64,000 nucleotides of DNA from Microbacterium maritypicum (GTDB lineage: Bacteria; Actinomycetota; Actinomycetes; Actinomycetales; Microbacteriaceae): assembly GCF_008868125.1 (NCBI RefSeq), contig NZ_WAAQ01000001.1:868001-932000 (forward strand), given 5' to 3'. Below, in pieces: positions 1-9,408 of the stretch (its first letter is position 1; the number at the start of each line of letters is the position of its first letter). The notes below the pieces were generated by a model. That model made no database searches. It saw only the letters and a list, made by a program, of their open reading frames with translations, and was not told where the DNA came from. The translations under genes were made by a program, and so were the position numbers.

Positions 1-2096
1 ACTATCACGCCCTCAACGCGATGCTCAACCTGTACGACGCGGACGGCAAGATCCAGTTCGACGCCGACAAGCGCGCCGCACGGGAGTACTTCCTGCAGCA
101 CGTGAACCAGAACACGGTGTTCTTCCACTCGCTCAAGGAGCGCCTGGACTACCTCGTGGAGAAGGAGTACTACGAGGGTGCCGTCATCGAGAAGTACTCG
201 ATGGAGTTCATCCAGAAGCTCAACGACCTCGCCTACGGCAAGAAGTTCCGCTTCGAGACCTTCCTCGGCGCGTTCAAGTACTACACGAGCTACACGCTCA
301 AGACGTTCGACGGCAAGCGCTACCTCGAGCGCTTCGAGGACCGTGTCGTCATGACCGCCCTCGGACTCGCAGACGGCGATGAGAAGCTCGCCGTCGCCCT
401 CGTCGAGGAGATCATCTCCGGCCGCTTCCAGCCGGCCACCCCGACCTTCCTCAACGCCGGAAAGGCGCAGCGCGGCGAGCTCGTCAGCTGCTTCCTGCTG
501 CGCATCGAAGACAACATGGAGTCGATCGCCCGCGGCATCAACTCCGCCCTGCAGCTCTCCAAGCGCGGCGGCGGCGTCGCCCTGCTGCTGTCGAACATCC
601 GCGAATCGGGTGCGCCGATCAAGCAGATCGAGAACCAGTCCTCGGGCATCATCCCGGTGATGAAGCTCCTCGAAGACAGCTTCAGCTACGCCAACCAGCT
701 CGGTGCGCGTCAGGGCGCCGGCGCGGTGTACCTCAACGCCCACCACCCCGACATCATGCGCTTCCTCGACACCAAGCGCGAGAACGCCGACGAGAAGATC
801 CGCATCAAGACGCTGTCTCTGGGCGTCGTTGTGCCGGACATCACGTTCGAGCTCGCCAAGAACGACGAGGACATGTACCTGTTCTCGCCGTACGACGTCG
901 AGAAGGTCTACGGCGTTCCGTTCGGCGACATCTCGGTCACCGAGAAGTACCGCGAGATGGTCGACGACCCGCGCATCAAGAAGACCAAGATCAACGCGCG
1001 CGAGTTCTTCCAGACCGTCGCCGAGATCCAGTTCGAGTCCGGCTACCCGTACGTCATGTTCGAAGACACGGTGAACAAGGCCAACCCGATCAAGGGTCGG
1101 ATCAACATGTCCAACCTCTGCAGCGAGATCCTGCAGGTGAACACGCCGACCACGTACAACGCCGACCTGTCGTACGACAACATCGGCAAGGACATCTCCT
1201 GCAACCTCGGCTCGATGAACATCGCGCTGTCGATGGACGCCGACGACCTCGGACAGACCGTCGAGACGGCGATCCGCGCTCTCACCGCAGTGAGCGACCA
1301 GAGCCACATCGGCTCGGTGCGCTCGATCGAAGACGGCAACGACCGCTCTCACGCGATCGGCCTCGGCCAGATGAACCTGCACGGGTACCTCGCTCGCGAG
1401 CACGTGTACTACGGCTCCGAAGAGGGCATCGACTTCACGAACATCTACTTCTACACGGTGCTGTTCCACGCGCTGCGTGCGTCGAACAACCTCGCCATCG
1501 AGCGCGGCACCACGTTCGACGGGTTCGAGGACTCGACCTACGCATCGGGCGAGTTCTTCGACAAGTACATCGACCAGGCCTGGGTCCCCGCGACCGAGAA
1601 GGTCAAGGAGCTCTTCGCCGGCAAGCACATCCCGACACAGGACGACTGGGCTGAGCTGAAGGCGTCGATCCAGAAGCACGGCATCTACAACCAGAACCTG
1701 CAGGCCGTGCCGCCGACCGGTTCGATCTCGTACATCAACAACTCGACGTCGTCGATCCACCCGATCGCGTCGAAGATCGAGATCCGCAAGGAAGGCAAGC
1801 TCGGTCGCGTCTACTACCCGGCGGCGTTCATGACGAACGACAACCTGGAGTACTACCAGGACGCGTACGAGATCGGCTACGAGAAGGTCATCGACACGTA
1901 CGCCGCGGCCACGCAGCACGTCGACCAGGGCCTGTCGCTGACGCTGTTCTTCAAGGACACCGCCACCACGCGTGACATCAACAAGGCGCAGATCTACGCA
2001 TGGCGCAAGGGCATCAAGACGATCTACTACATCCGCCTGCGTCAGCTGGCGCTCGAGGGCACCGACATGGCCGAGTGCGTCTCGTGCATGCTCTGA
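1..2096 (+). CDS. nrdE: Class Ib ribonucleoside-diphosphate reductase alpha subunit, 5' partial
   Basis: Large catalytic subunit of the aerobic class Ib ribonucleotide reductase, which reduces ribonucleoside diphosphates to deoxyribonucleotides in the cytoplasm with NrdF. The reading frame is open to the left edge (residues ...YHALNA precede the first visible Met at 21), so roughly the first 10-25 residues lie outside the window. Counting from the Met at 21, the substrate cysteine sits in GELVSC (about residue 157), the thiyl-radical cysteine in SNLCSEI (about 367) and the partner cysteine in [10 protein letters not shown] (about 394). The protein ends in the redox-shuttling tail MAECVSCML. 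nrdF follows after 47 bases. Upstream nrdH/nrdI, usual in this family, would be outside the window. Confidence 0.97.
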   Translation, partial: YHALNAMLNLYDADGKIQFDADKRAAREYFLQHVNQNTVFFHSLKERLDYLVEKEYYEGAVIEKYSMEFIQKLNDLAYGKKFRFETFLGAFKYYTSYTLKTFDGKRYLERFEDRVVMTALGLADGDEKLAVALVEEIISGRFQPATPTFLNAGKAQRGELVSCFLLRIEDNMESIARGINSALQLSKRGGGVALLLSNIRESGAPIKQIENQSSGIIPVMKLLEDSFSYANQLGARQGAGAVYLNAHHPDIMRFLDTKRENADEKIRIKTLSLGVVVPDITFELAKNDEDMYLFSPYDVEKVYGVPFGDISVTEKYREMVDDPRIKKTKINAREFFQTVAEIQFESGYPYVMFEDTVNKANPIKGRINMSNLCSEILQVNTPTTYNADLSYDNIGKDISCNLGSMNIALSMDADDLGQTVETAIRALTAVSDQSHIGSVRSIEDGNDRSHAIGLGQMNLHGYLAREHVYYGSEEGIDFTNIYFYTVLFHALRASNNLAIERGTTFDGFEDSTYASGEFFDKYIDQAWVPATEKVKELFAGKHIPTQDDWAELKASIQKHGIYNQNLQAVPPTGSISYINNSTSSIHPIASKIEIRKEGKLGRVYYPAAFMTNDNLEYYQDAYEIGYEKVIDTYAAATQHVDQGLSLTLFFKDTATTRDINKAQIYAWRKGIKTIYYIRLRQLALEGTDMAECVSCML

Positions 2097-2107
2097 CCTG
2101 TTGTTGA

Positions 2108-3121
<1,014 letters not shown>

Positions 3122-3159
3122 GTCCGTCGCGTCGGCACCGGATTCGCTGACGTATCAAA

Positions 3160-3204
3160 GGCTCCGGCCGGCTGCTCACCACGAGCGGCCGGCCGGGGCC
3201 TGCA
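3160..3204 (+). terminator. Terminator hairpin after nrdEF
   Basis: An 18-base-pair stem (arms 3160-3177 and 3183-3200, two G-U wobbles, loop ACCAC) lies 39 bases after the nrdF stop. It is followed only by a weak T-rich stretch (TGCATTTG), as is common in high-GC actinobacteria. Confidence 0.75.
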
Positions 3205-3241
3205 TTTGTCTCCCGGAGCGCGTGGCCACCCCGCCCGGACC

Positions 3242-3247
3242 TAGAAT
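3242..3247 (+). promoter_or_regulatory. -10 box of a leaderless promoter
   Basis: TAGAAT lies seven bases before the ATG at 3255, placing the predicted transcript start within one base of the start codon. Confidence 0.6.
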
Positions 3248-3254
3248 CATCCCG

Positions 3255-4295
3255 ATGACCGAGGAGACCGCCGCCGAAGCGCGCGTTCGCGTGAAGGTGA
3301 CGCGGACGCTCGTGCGCACCCCACTGGTCGTGGGCACGGTGCTGCTGCTCGCGGCCATCGGTTTCACGCTCCTCGGCGACGACCTGAGCATCTTCCCGTT
3401 CCTGCTCATGCTGGTCGGGGGCTGGTGCTTCGGCTTCGCGTTCGTGAACGCGACCCTGGGCATGGTGCCGACTCGCAACGGCGCGATTCTGCATCTCGGC
3501 GTCGCCATCGTGCTCGGAGCCGTCCTGGCCTTCGTGGTCGAGTTCGGGGGAGACCTGATCGAGCCGTTCCCCGACGAGGTGCGCGGCATCGCCGTGGTGC
3601 TGCAACTCGCGGCCATCCCGGCGACCGGCTGGATCTGGCTCGCGCTCATCTCTCGGGTCACGGATCTCTTCGGGCGCAGAGACGCGAAGAAGAGGCCGTC
3701 GCCGGTGGCACCGGAGTGGGAACGGGAGGAGAGCGGCGACGGGTCGATCGTGCGCTTCCCCGCCGTCGAGCTGCGGCTGCGCACCCTCACGCAGGCGATC
3801 GTCGGGATCACTGTGGTCGGCGGGCTGCTCGGTGTCGCACTCGTGATCGCGCTCGACGACATCGTGATGCGGATGGGGCCTCGGATGATGATCCTCTTCC
3901 TGGGCATCACGGTCGCGCTTCCGGTGTATCTCGTGTTCACGGCGATCCTGCGTCGGCGAACAGTGCCCTGCACGGTCGCCTTCGGGAACGACGAGCTGCG
4001 TGTGGGAGTGGGGGACGAGCTGCACAGGATCCCGTTCCGGGAGCTCGAGTTCCTGCGCTGGCGGTGCCGCAGCGACTACGCGCGCATCGAGGTGCGCGGC
4101 GCCGGTGCCGATCTGTCGCTCTTCGCCGGGCTCGCCAAACCGCCCCGCGGCTTCTCCGCTGAGCTTCCCGCCCTGCCCCGCCGGGTCTATCGACGTCTGG
4201 AGCTCGCAGGATTCACGCTCGAGAAAGCGCGCAGGGGCGAGGTCATCACCTTCCGCGGGCGCTCGGAGCCTGCCTCGCGCGCCCCTGCGCACTGA
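3255..4295 (+). CDS. Membrane protein of unknown function with C-terminal soluble domain
   Basis: Not recognised as a named family. The 346-residue protein has about five or six hydrophobic segments (roughly residues 25-45, 48-68, 85-105, 115-130, 175-195 and 205-225). They are split by a basic/acidic linker near 140-165 (GRRDAKKRPS) and followed by a C-terminal soluble region of about 120 residues whose composition suggests a PH-like fold (inference). The start at 3255 is preferred to an upstream in-frame ATG at 3222 because a TAGAAT -10 box sits directly in front of it. It is a single-gene unit between the nrdEF terminator and an oppositely oriented flavodoxin-like gene. Confidence 0.8.
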   Translation: MTEETAAEARVRVKVTRTLVRTPLVVGTVLLLAAIGFTLLGDDLSIFPFLLMLVGGWCFGFAFVNATLGMVPTRNGAILHLGVAIVLGAVLAFVVEFGGDLIEPFPDEVRGIAVVLQLAAIPATGWIWLALISRVTDLFGRRDAKKRPSPVAPEWEREESGDGSIVRFPAVELRLRTLTQAIVGITVVGGLLGVALVIALDDIVMRMGPRMMILFLGITVALPVYLVFTAILRRRTVPCTVAFGNDELRVGVGDELHRIPFRELEFLRWRCRSDYARIEVRGAGADLSLFAGLAKPPRGFSAELPALPRRVYRRLELAGFTLEKARRGEVITFRGRSEPASRAPAH

Positions 4296-4340
4296 CCGGA
4301 TGTCGGCGGCCGGCGCTCGACCTCGAGCCGTTGCCCCAGG

Positions 4341-4952
4341 TCACTCCGCCGGGTATTGCTGCGCCGCGAGCAGCCGCGCCAGGTGCGCGGCGTTCCTCGC
4401 GGCCGTCTCGATCGCGGAGGCGACCTTCTCGGGTGTCTCGTCGAGATCCTTGTAGTCGGTGGTGTGCATCGCCTCGCCGTTCCAGTAGACCGAGCTCTGG
4501 GCGGGAACCGTGAAGCCGACGTCGTTCAGCGACTGGAAGAGGATCGCGGCGATGTGATGGGCCCCGTCTTCGTTGCCGACGATGCCCGCGATGGCCACCT
4601 TGTCGAACAGCGTGGGTCGTCCGTCAGTATCCGTCTCGCCGAGTTCTGCATCGAGGCGTTCGAGCACACGTTGCGCGACGCTCGAATGCTGCCCCATCCA
4701 GGTGGGGGTGACGAAGATGAGGATGTCGGCGTCCAGCACCTGCTCACGGATGCGCGGCCACTCGTCGTCGCCGCCCATGTCCTTCTCGACTCCGGGGTTG
4801 AGGGAGAGATCCACGGCGCGGACCAGGTCTCCGGTGACGCCGTGCGCGGAGAGGGCTTCGAGCAGCTGCGTCGCGAGGAGATCGGAGCTGGAGGCTGCGG
4901 GTGACGGCTTCAACGTGCACGACACGGCGACAGCGGTGAGTGGTGTCTTCAT
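4341..4952 (-). CDS. Flavodoxin-fold NAD(P)H-dependent oxidoreductase
   Basis: A 203-residue flavodoxin-like protein of the NADPH-dependent FMN reductase/WrbA superfamily, expected to bind FMN and reduce quinones or other acceptors in the cytoplasm. The N-terminal strand and phosphate loop region (AVSCTLKPSP...SSDLLA), the ILIFVTPTWMGQHSS segment that normally contacts the isoalloxazine ring, and the GIVGNEDGAHH region fit the family. The substrate cannot be read from the sequence. It is transcribed alone and converges with the membrane-protein gene on its left. Confidence 0.85.
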   Translation of the reverse strand: MKTPLTAVAVSCTLKPSPAASSSDLLATQLLEALSAHGVTGDLVRAVDLSLNPGVEKDMGGDDEWPRIREQVLDADILIFVTPTWMGQHSSVAQRVLERLDAELGETDTDGRPTLFDKVAIAGIVGNEDGAHHIAAILFQSLNDVGFTVPAQSSVYWNGEAMHTTDYKDLDETPEKVASAIETAARNAAHLARLLAAQQYPAE

Positions 4953-5042
4953 GCTCAGAGCAGACCAGACGACGACGAACGTGCACAGGGGGTTTCCGAG
5001 TCCGGGCTATCCTGGTAGATGGCACCGACGACAGGAGATCCC

Positions 5043-5246
5043 GTGATCCTCAGCTTCCTCTTCTTCATGATCCTCTTCATCGGAGGGATCCTGCTGATGG
5101 GCATCTCGTTCGGGCTGCCCGCGTTCCAGGCGATCGCATTCTGCGGGGGGCTCCTTCTGGTCACGCTGGCCATGGCCTTCCTCCTCCGCCAGGGCGGCAC
5201 CGCCACCCGTCGGTCGAACAACTGGTCGGGCAAGGCCGCCGAGTGA
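5043..5246 (+). CDS. Small two-helix membrane protein
   Basis: A 67-residue hydrophobic protein with two transmembrane helices (about residues 2-21 and 25-50) and a short basic C-terminal tail. Function unknown. The GTG at 5043 is favoured as start because AGGAG lies five bases before it. An in-frame ATG at 5019 would add eight residues, but it sits only five bases behind a -10-like TATCCT (5008-5013), so a transcript from that box would begin just inside the ATG and not include it whole. Confidence 0.65.
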   Translation: MILSFLFFMILFIGGILLMGISFGLPAFQAIAFCGGLLLVTLAMAFLLRQGGTATRRSNNWSGKAAE

Positions 5247-5265
5247 CTCATCGCGGTCTGCGCGT

Positions 5266-5279
5266 CGCGCCGCGGCGCG
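5266..5279. terminator. GC-rich palindrome between convergent genes
   Basis: A perfect 14-base palindrome (CGCGCCGCGGCGCG) lies between the small membrane protein gene and the convergent acetyltransferase gene. It may act as a bidirectional terminator. There is no T tract. Confidence 0.35.
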
Positions 5280-5288
5280 TCTGACCGC

Positions 5289-5891
5289 TCACCGTCGTCT
5301 GGCGAGCCGCGCTTCGAGGTTCGCCCTGACTGCGGGCCACTCCGGCTCGATGATCGAGTACTCCACGCTGTCGCGCAGCGCGCCGTTGCGGTACCGGCTC
5401 ATCGCCCGCATCACGCCGTCCTGCTTGGCCCCGAGGCGCTCGATCGCCGCGCGCGATTGGAAGTTCACCCACTGCGTCGTCAGGCCGACTCGGAACACTC
5501 CGAGCGTCTCGAACGCATGCCGCAGCAGCAGGAGCTTGGATTCGGCGTTGGTACCGGTGCCGTGCGCGGAGGGGCGGTTCCAGGTGAAGCCGATGTGCAG
5601 ACGAGGCACGTCGGCGACGATGTCGTAGTACGACGTGAGTCCCAGGATGCGGCCGGACGCGTCGAAGGTCGTGAACGGGACCATCTCGCCCTTCTCGATG
5701 AGTCCGATCCGTCGCTCGACCTCTGCCGCCACCCCGTCCGGTGAGGGCACCGAGGTGTACCACGCCGTCTTCCACAGGTCGTCCTCCTGTACGGCCTCGA
5801 TCAGTCCCTCGATGTGCGAGCGATCGAGAGGGCGCAGTTCGACGAGTCGGCCGGTGAGGGTGACGGGGGAGGGCGTGACGAGGAAGGCCAT
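5289..5891 (-). CDS. GNAT family N-acetyltransferase (RimJ/RimL-like)
   Basis: A 200-residue acetyltransferase of the GNAT fold (RimJ/RimL-type). It starts with the typical substrate-side strand TGRLVELRPLDRSHIEGL, continues with FTTFDASGRILGLTSYYD and a RLHIGFTWNRPSAHGTGTN segment corresponding to the acetyl-CoA pyrophosphate-binding region, and ends with the VNFQSRAAIERLGAKQDG helix. The acceptor may be a protein N terminus or a small amine; the sequence does not decide. The frame is open upstream, but the Met at 5891 begins the recognisable domain and a TTGAAT box lies six bases before it. Confidence 0.87.
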   Translation of the reverse strand: MAFLVTPSPVTLTGRLVELRPLDRSHIEGLIEAVQEDDLWKTAWYTSVPSPDGVAAEVERRIGLIEKGEMVPFTTFDASGRILGLTSYYDIVADVPRLHIGFTWNRPSAHGTGTNAESKLLLLRHAFETLGVFRVGLTTQWVNFQSRAAIERLGAKQDGVMRAMSRYRNGALRDSVEYSIIEPEWPAVRANLEARLARRR

Positions 5892-5899
5892 GTCGATAT

Positions 5900-6289
5900 T
5901 CAACCAGCGACGAGCAGCGTCTGACGCAACAGGCGCTGGTAGGCCACGACCAGCTCGATCGTGACATCCATCTCGAAGGCGAGGCTCGCCAGATGCGGTC
6001 CCCGAACCTCCTCCGCCTCGGCGTAGGCGCGCGGGGTGATCAACCGGGATGCCGCCCATTCGTCTGCCTGGCGCTCCTGAAGCGCACGGATGGCGGGGGT
6101 GGGCGCGGGAAGATGGCCGAGGCAGGCGTGACCGAGTTCGTGGGCGAGGACGCTGCGAGTCGTGCGCGCGCTCATCCCGGGGCTGAGGCGGATCGTGCGC
6201 GTCACGGGGTCATAGCCCCCGCGCGTGCGGCCGACCCGTTCGACGACGCGCACCCCCTGCTCGTCGGCGAGGCGGAGAAGGTGCTGCAT
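5900..6289 (-). CDS. ImmA/IrrE-family zinc metallopeptidase
   Basis: A 129-residue metallopeptidase of the ImmA/IrrE (COG2856) family with the zinc motif HELGH (about residue 62) and the downstream acidic/aromatic stretch QERQADEWAASRLI that supplies the third ligand. Characterised members (ImmA of ICEBs1, IrrE of Deinococcus) cleave a partner XRE repressor to switch on genes after damage. The partner here should be the XRE gene just upstream on the same strand (gap about 47 bases). The ATG at 6289 is chosen because GAGGAGG lies a few bases upstream; the longer open frame above it overlaps the XRE gene. Confidence 0.87.
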   Translation of the reverse strand: MQHLLRLADEQGVRVVERVGRTRGGYDPVTRTIRLSPGMSARTTRSVLAHELGHACLGHLPAPTPAIRALQERQADEWAASRLITPRAYAEAEEVRGPHLASLAFEMDVTIELVVAYQRLLRQTLLVAG

Positions 6290-6336
6290 GGTCCCCCTCC
6301 TCGTGCCGGTCTCTCGCTCCGGGGCGGAAGCCCGGC

Positions 6337-6723
6337 CTATTCGTAGAGGTCGTCGGTGTCGGCATCGTGCCTGACGCCGGATTCGAAGGCGACCTCTCGG
6401 GTATCTTCGCGCGGGCCGGCGACATCGGGTGCGCGGCGGATCGGCGTGATGCGCGCGGTGGCATCGCCGTCTGCGCGCAGCCGCTCTTCTGCGCGGGAGA
6501 AGAGCACGTGGGGCTCGACGCCGAGGTCGGCGCAGACCGCGTAGACGACGGGGACCGGGATCGCGCGCTTGCCCGTCACGTAGTTGTCGAGAGCGCTCCG
6601 GGCGATCCCGATGCTGCGCGCCATCGCTGCGATGCTGCTCCGTGACGCGGCGATCTCCGCGCGCATCTGGCGACCGACAGCGTCGTTGAACTCCTCGGCA
6701 GGTGTCTTCACCTGGCTCACCAT
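6337..6723 (-). CDS. XRE-family transcriptional regulator, likely ImmA target
   Basis: A 128-residue protein with an N-terminal helix-turn-helix of the XRE/Cro type (about residues 20-75: SSIAAMARSIGIARSALDNY, then PVVYAVCADLGVEPHVLF) and a polar, probably flexible C-terminal tail of about 45 residues rich in Asp, Arg and Glu. The family role is DNA binding as a repressor. The tail is where ImmA-type peptidases are expected to cut (inference). It is co-oriented with the ImmA gene and starts 16 bases from a strong inverted repeat that is probably its own operator. Confidence 0.85.
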   Translation of the reverse strand: MVSQVKTPAEEFNDAVGRQMRAEIAASRSSIAAMARSIGIARSALDNYVTGKRAIPVPVVYAVCADLGVEPHVLFSRAEERLRADGDATARITPIRRAPDVAGPREDTREVAFESGVRHDADTDDLYE

Positions 6724-6738
6724 AGCAGCGTGGCGACT

Positions 6739-6770
6739 CCAGAATGCCGCTATTCTGGCTCATTCGAGCC
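6739..6770. promoter_or_regulatory. Operator-like inverted repeats between XRE and small HTH genes
   Basis: A perfect seven-base inverted repeat CCAGAAT-N6-ATTCTGG spans 6739-6758. A second one, GGCTC-ATTC-GAGCC (6757-6770), abuts it. Both lie in the divergent region between the XRE gene and the small HTH gene, where an autoregulatory XRE operator would be expected. Confidence 0.65.
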
Positions 6771-6793
6771 CCATGCGCGTCTATTCGTGGCGC

Positions 6794-6799
6794 TAGTGT
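6794..6799 (+). promoter_or_regulatory. -10 box facing the small HTH gene
   Basis: TAGTGT lies exactly six bases before an ATG at 6806, the same spacing seen at about 17 other starts in the window. That ATG is one frame off the HTH-coding frame that begins at 6826. Confidence 0.55.
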
Positions 6800-6825
6800 A
6801 GGCAGATGGGGCAGAATTACGTCAT

Positions 6826-7035
6826 TTGCTGGCATCTGAGGTCGACGGGGCGCGGTTCCACGCGGGGGTGTCCTTCTCCGAGCTGTCCGAGCGCTCGGGT
6901 ATCGGGCCCGACGCCCTGGGAAATCTGCTCGACGGCATCGACGACTTCACGGTCGTCGACCTCGCGCGCATCGCCGAGGTCCTCGGCGTTCCTGTCACCG
7001 CTCTGCTCCCCGGTGCGGCGCCCGACGACTCCTGA
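6826..7035 (+). CDS. Small helix-turn-helix protein, start disturbed
   Basis: A 69-residue frame with a compact XRE-like helix-turn-helix (SFSELSERSGIGPDALGNLL, then LARIAEVLGVPVTALLPG). It faces the XRE/ImmA pair across shared operators. The only start in this frame after the upstream stop is a TTG at 6826 with no ribosome site. The expected leaderless ATG (6806) is out of frame; one extra base in the ATGGGG run would give an N terminus MGAELRHLLASEV in frame. The gene may therefore be a frameshifted version, contain a sequence error, or truly use TTG. Confidence 0.6.
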   Translation: MLASEVDGARFHAGVSFSELSERSGIGPDALGNLLDGIDDFTVVDLARIAEVLGVPVTALLPGAAPDDS

Positions 7036-7054
7036 CGACGTCGGCGCCGGAGGG

Positions 7055-7060
7055 TAGCGT
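7055..7060 (+). promoter_or_regulatory. -10 box of a leaderless promoter
   Basis: TAGCGT lies seven bases before the ATG at 7068. Confidence 0.6.
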
Positions 7061-7067
7061 TGTGCGC

Positions 7068-7997
7068 ATGAAGACAGTGTCGTTCGGATCAGCCACCGCC
7101 CCCGCCGTCATCGCCGGAATGATGCGCATCGACGACAAGGACGACGCTCACATCCGCACGCTGTACGAAACCGCCCGCACCGCCGGTATCGACTTCTTCG
7201 ACCACGCCGACATCTACGGCGGGAGCATGCATCACTGCGAGGCGCGGTTCGCCGATGCGCTGCAGCTCACCTCTTCCGAGCGCGACGAGATCGTCCTCCA
7301 GACGAAGTGCGGCATCGTGCCGTCGCAGGGGATGTTCGACTTCTCGTACGCGCACATCGTGGCGCAGGTCGAGGGATCGCTCGCAGCCCTGCGGACCGAC
7401 CGCCTCGACGTGCTCCTGCTCCACCGCCCCGACGCCCTCGTCGAGCCCGAGGAGGTCGCTCGCGCCTTCGACGATCTGGAGAGCGCGGGAAAGGTGAAGG
7501 CGTTCGGCGTCTCCAACCACACGCCGCGCCAGATCGACCTCCTCCGCACGGCGGTCCGGCAGCCGTTGGTCGCGAATCAGCTGCAGCTGTCGATCACGCA
7601 CGCGCCGATCATCGCGCAGCCGGTCGCGGCCAACATGGCCGGGCACGCGCAGAGCGTCGTGCGCGACGGCGGCGGCATCGTGGAGTACTGCCGGATCAAC
7701 GGCATCACGATCCAGGCCTGGTCGCCGTTCCAGGACGGCTTCTCCCACGGCGTCTTCCTCGGCAATCCCGAGTACGCAGAGCTGAACGCCGTGATCGATC
7801 GCCTCGCGGCGGCGCACGACGTGACACCCATCGCCATCGCGACCGCCTGGATCACCCGCCACCCCGCGGGCATGCAGGTCGTCCTCGGCACCACGACGCC
7901 GCAGCGGGTGCAGGACGCGGCGGCCGGCGCCGACATCGAGCTCACCCGCCCCGAGTGGTACGAGCTGTTCCGCGCCGGCGGTCACCTGCTTCCGTAG
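7068..7997 (+). CDS. Aldo/keto reductase (YdhF-like)
   Basis: A 309-residue NADP-dependent aldo/keto reductase of the (beta/alpha)8 fold. The catalytic tetrad is visible: Asp and Tyr in DFFDHADIYGG, Lys in VLQTKCGI and His in VLLLHRPD. AFGVSNHTPRQI and the late VVLGTTTPQRV loop match the cofactor-binding side. The YdhF-like subgroup is suggested by the early MMRIDD segment and the extended NMAGHAQSVV loop. Substrate unknown. The ATG at 7068 is preferred over the GTG at 7062 because of the adjacent TAGCGT box. Confidence 0.92.
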   Translation: MKTVSFGSATAPAVIAGMMRIDDKDDAHIRTLYETARTAGIDFFDHADIYGGSMHHCEARFADALQLTSSERDEIVLQTKCGIVPSQGMFDFSYAHIVAQVEGSLAALRTDRLDVLLLHRPDALVEPEEVARAFDDLESAGKVKAFGVSNHTPRQIDLLRTAVRQPLVANQLQLSITHAPIIAQPVAANMAGHAQSVVRDGGGIVEYCRINGITIQAWSPFQDGFSHGVFLGNPEYAELNAVIDRLAAAHDVTPIAIATAWITRHPAGMQVVLGTTTPQRVQDAAAGADIELTRPEWYELFRAGGHLLP

Positions 7998-8023
7998 CCC
8001 GAGCGGTATGCCGCGGCGTCGTC

Positions 8024-8029
8024 TACCCT
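8024..8029 (+). promoter_or_regulatory. -10 box of a leaderless promoter
   Basis: TACCCT lies exactly six bases before the ATG at 8036. Confidence 0.6.
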
Positions 8030-8035
8030 GAATCC

Positions 8036-8425
8036 ATGGCGTTCCTGTTCTCGCTCCTCGTCATCGCCCTGATGATCGGCGCGCTGATCGACATCATCAC
8101 GCGGGACAGCTCGCTGGTGAAGTTCCTGCCCAAGCTGGCATGGATCATCATCGTCATCCTGCTGCCGTTGATCGGCGGGCTGCTGTGGTTCGGGCTCGGT
8201 CGCGAGTACGGCGAGTCCGGCATCCAGATGCCGCGGATGCGCAGAGCGGAACGCCCTGCGGCGCCGACCGACGTGCGTCCGGCACCGCCGAGGGACACCA
8301 GGACGACCGAGCAGCAGATCGCCGACCTCGACCGAGAGATCGAGGAGTGGCGGCTGCGCCAGGAGATCGAGAAGAACCGCGGGACCGACGGCGAGGGGTC
8401 GACCGGACCTGCGGGCACCGCCTAG
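8036..8425 (+). CDS. PLD nuclease N-terminal-like membrane protein
   Basis: A 129-residue protein with two N-terminal transmembrane helices (about residues 1-18 and 32-52) arranged as in the PLDc_N domain (MAFLFSLLVIALMIGALID, a polar loop, then KLAWIIIVILLPLIGGLLWF). A proline-rich linker and a charged C-terminal helix with coiled-coil character (TEQQIADLDREIEEWRLRQE) follow. The domain occurs alone in many actinobacteria and its job is unknown. Its last four bases overlap the end of the convergent epimerase gene. Confidence 0.85.
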   Translation: MAFLFSLLVIALMIGALIDIITRDSSLVKFLPKLAWIIIVILLPLIGGLLWFGLGREYGESGIQMPRMRRAERPAAPTDVRPAPPRDTRTTEQQIADLDREIEEWRLRQEIEKNRGTDGEGSTGPAGTA

Positions 8426-9408
8426 GCGACGGACTCGGCCTCAGCGACCTGCGAGCGGTCGAACGACTCGCGGATCGCGTCTTCGAGCGTCGGGTACCGG
8501 AACTCGAACCCGGCCGCGGCGAGCTTCTCCGGCAGCACCCACCGGCTCTTCAGGATCAGCTCGGTCTCGGTGCGCATGCCGATCGCTCCGAGCTCCAGCA
8601 TCCATCGCGGCATCGGCACACCGACACGCACGCCCAGGACGCGGCGCACCGTCGCCATGAACTCGGCGTTGTCGACGGGGTGCGGCGACGCGGCGTTGAC
8701 CGGACCGTCCAGCGACGGAGTCTGCTCGAGGAACTCGATGATGCGGGCGACGTCTTCGATGTGCACCCAGCTGAAGCGCTGGCGGCCCCGACGCGCACCG
8801 GGGAGATGACCGGTTCCTGCCGCCCGTCGTGCCGCGCTGATCGGCCAGCGTCCGTCGTACTGCGACCCGCCGAGCCCGAACCGCGCGAGCTTCTCCACGG
8901 GACCGAGCACGCCCCCGTGGCCGAGGACGATCGTGCTGCGCAGGGCGACGCGGCGGGTGGAGGGCAGCTCGTCGGCGAACAGTGCCTTCTCCCATGCCTT
9001 CGCGACCTCGACCGAGAACCCGGTGCCGATCTCTCCGGTCGACTCGGTCATCGGGCGGTCTTCGGCGTGACGGTAGATGGTCGCCGTCGAGGAGTTCACC
9101 CAGAGCGCCGGAGGGGCCGACGCGCGCCGGATCGCGGTGCTCAGCGACGCCGTGGTGTCGAGGCGGGAGCGGAAGATCTCGGCGCGGTTCTCCGGCGTGT
9201 AACGGCAGTTGACGCTCTTGCCGGCGAGGCCGATCACGAGGGCCGCACCGTCGACGGCGCGGTCGATCTCGACCTGATCGCCCCAGCGGATGTCGGCACC
9301 CGAACGGGAGATCGTGACGACCTCGCGACCCTCGGCGCGGAATCTCGGCAGGAGGAAGCGGCCCATGAATCCGGTGGATCCGCCGATGACGACCCGTCCT
9401 GCGCTCAT
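8422..9408 (-). CDS. TIGR01777-family NAD-dependent epimerase/dehydratase
   Basis: A 328-residue extended short-chain dehydrogenase of the TIGR01777/YfcH type. The N-terminal nucleotide-binding motif GGSTGFMG, the LVIGLAGKSVNCRYTPENR region typical of the subfamily, the RFSWVHIEDVARII segment and the C-terminal DUF1731-like part (LELGAIGMRTETELILKSRW) are all visible. Substrate unknown. The frame is open further upstream, but the ATG at 9408 has GGAG in front and overlaps the stop of the DUF4166 gene (ATGA), showing translational coupling. Confidence 0.9.
   Translation of the reverse strand: MSAGRVVIGGSTGFMGRFLLPRFRAEGREVVTISRSGADIRWGDQVEIDRAVDGAALVIGLAGKSVNCRYTPENRAEIFRSRLDTTASLSTAIRRASAPPALWVNSSTATIYRHAEDRPMTESTGEIGTGFSVEVAKAWEKALFADELPSTRRVALRSTIVLGHGGVLGPVEKLARFGLGGSQYDGRWPISAARRAAGTGHLPGARRGRQRFSWVHIEDVARIIEFLEQTPSLDGPVNAASPHPVDNAEFMATVRRVLGVRVGVPMPRWMLELGAIGMRTETELILKSRWVLPEKLAAAGFEFRYPTLEDAIRESFDRSQVAEAESVA

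Noticed and set aside
5019..5042. ATG 5019 as start of the small membrane protein
   Set aside because: It lies only five bases behind the -10 box, so the transcript would start inside the codon. GTG 5043 has AGGAG at ideal spacing.
5900..6835. Prophage or integrative element around the XRE/ImmA genes
   Set aside because: No integrase, excisionase, structural gene, tRNA target or flanking direct repeat is visible within several kb, and base composition does not change.
6806..7057. Forward frame starting MGQNYVICWHLRSTGRG
   Set aside because: After the first residues it is Arg/Ser/Pro-rich shadow. Only its ATG is of interest, as the probable leaderless start for the HTH frame.
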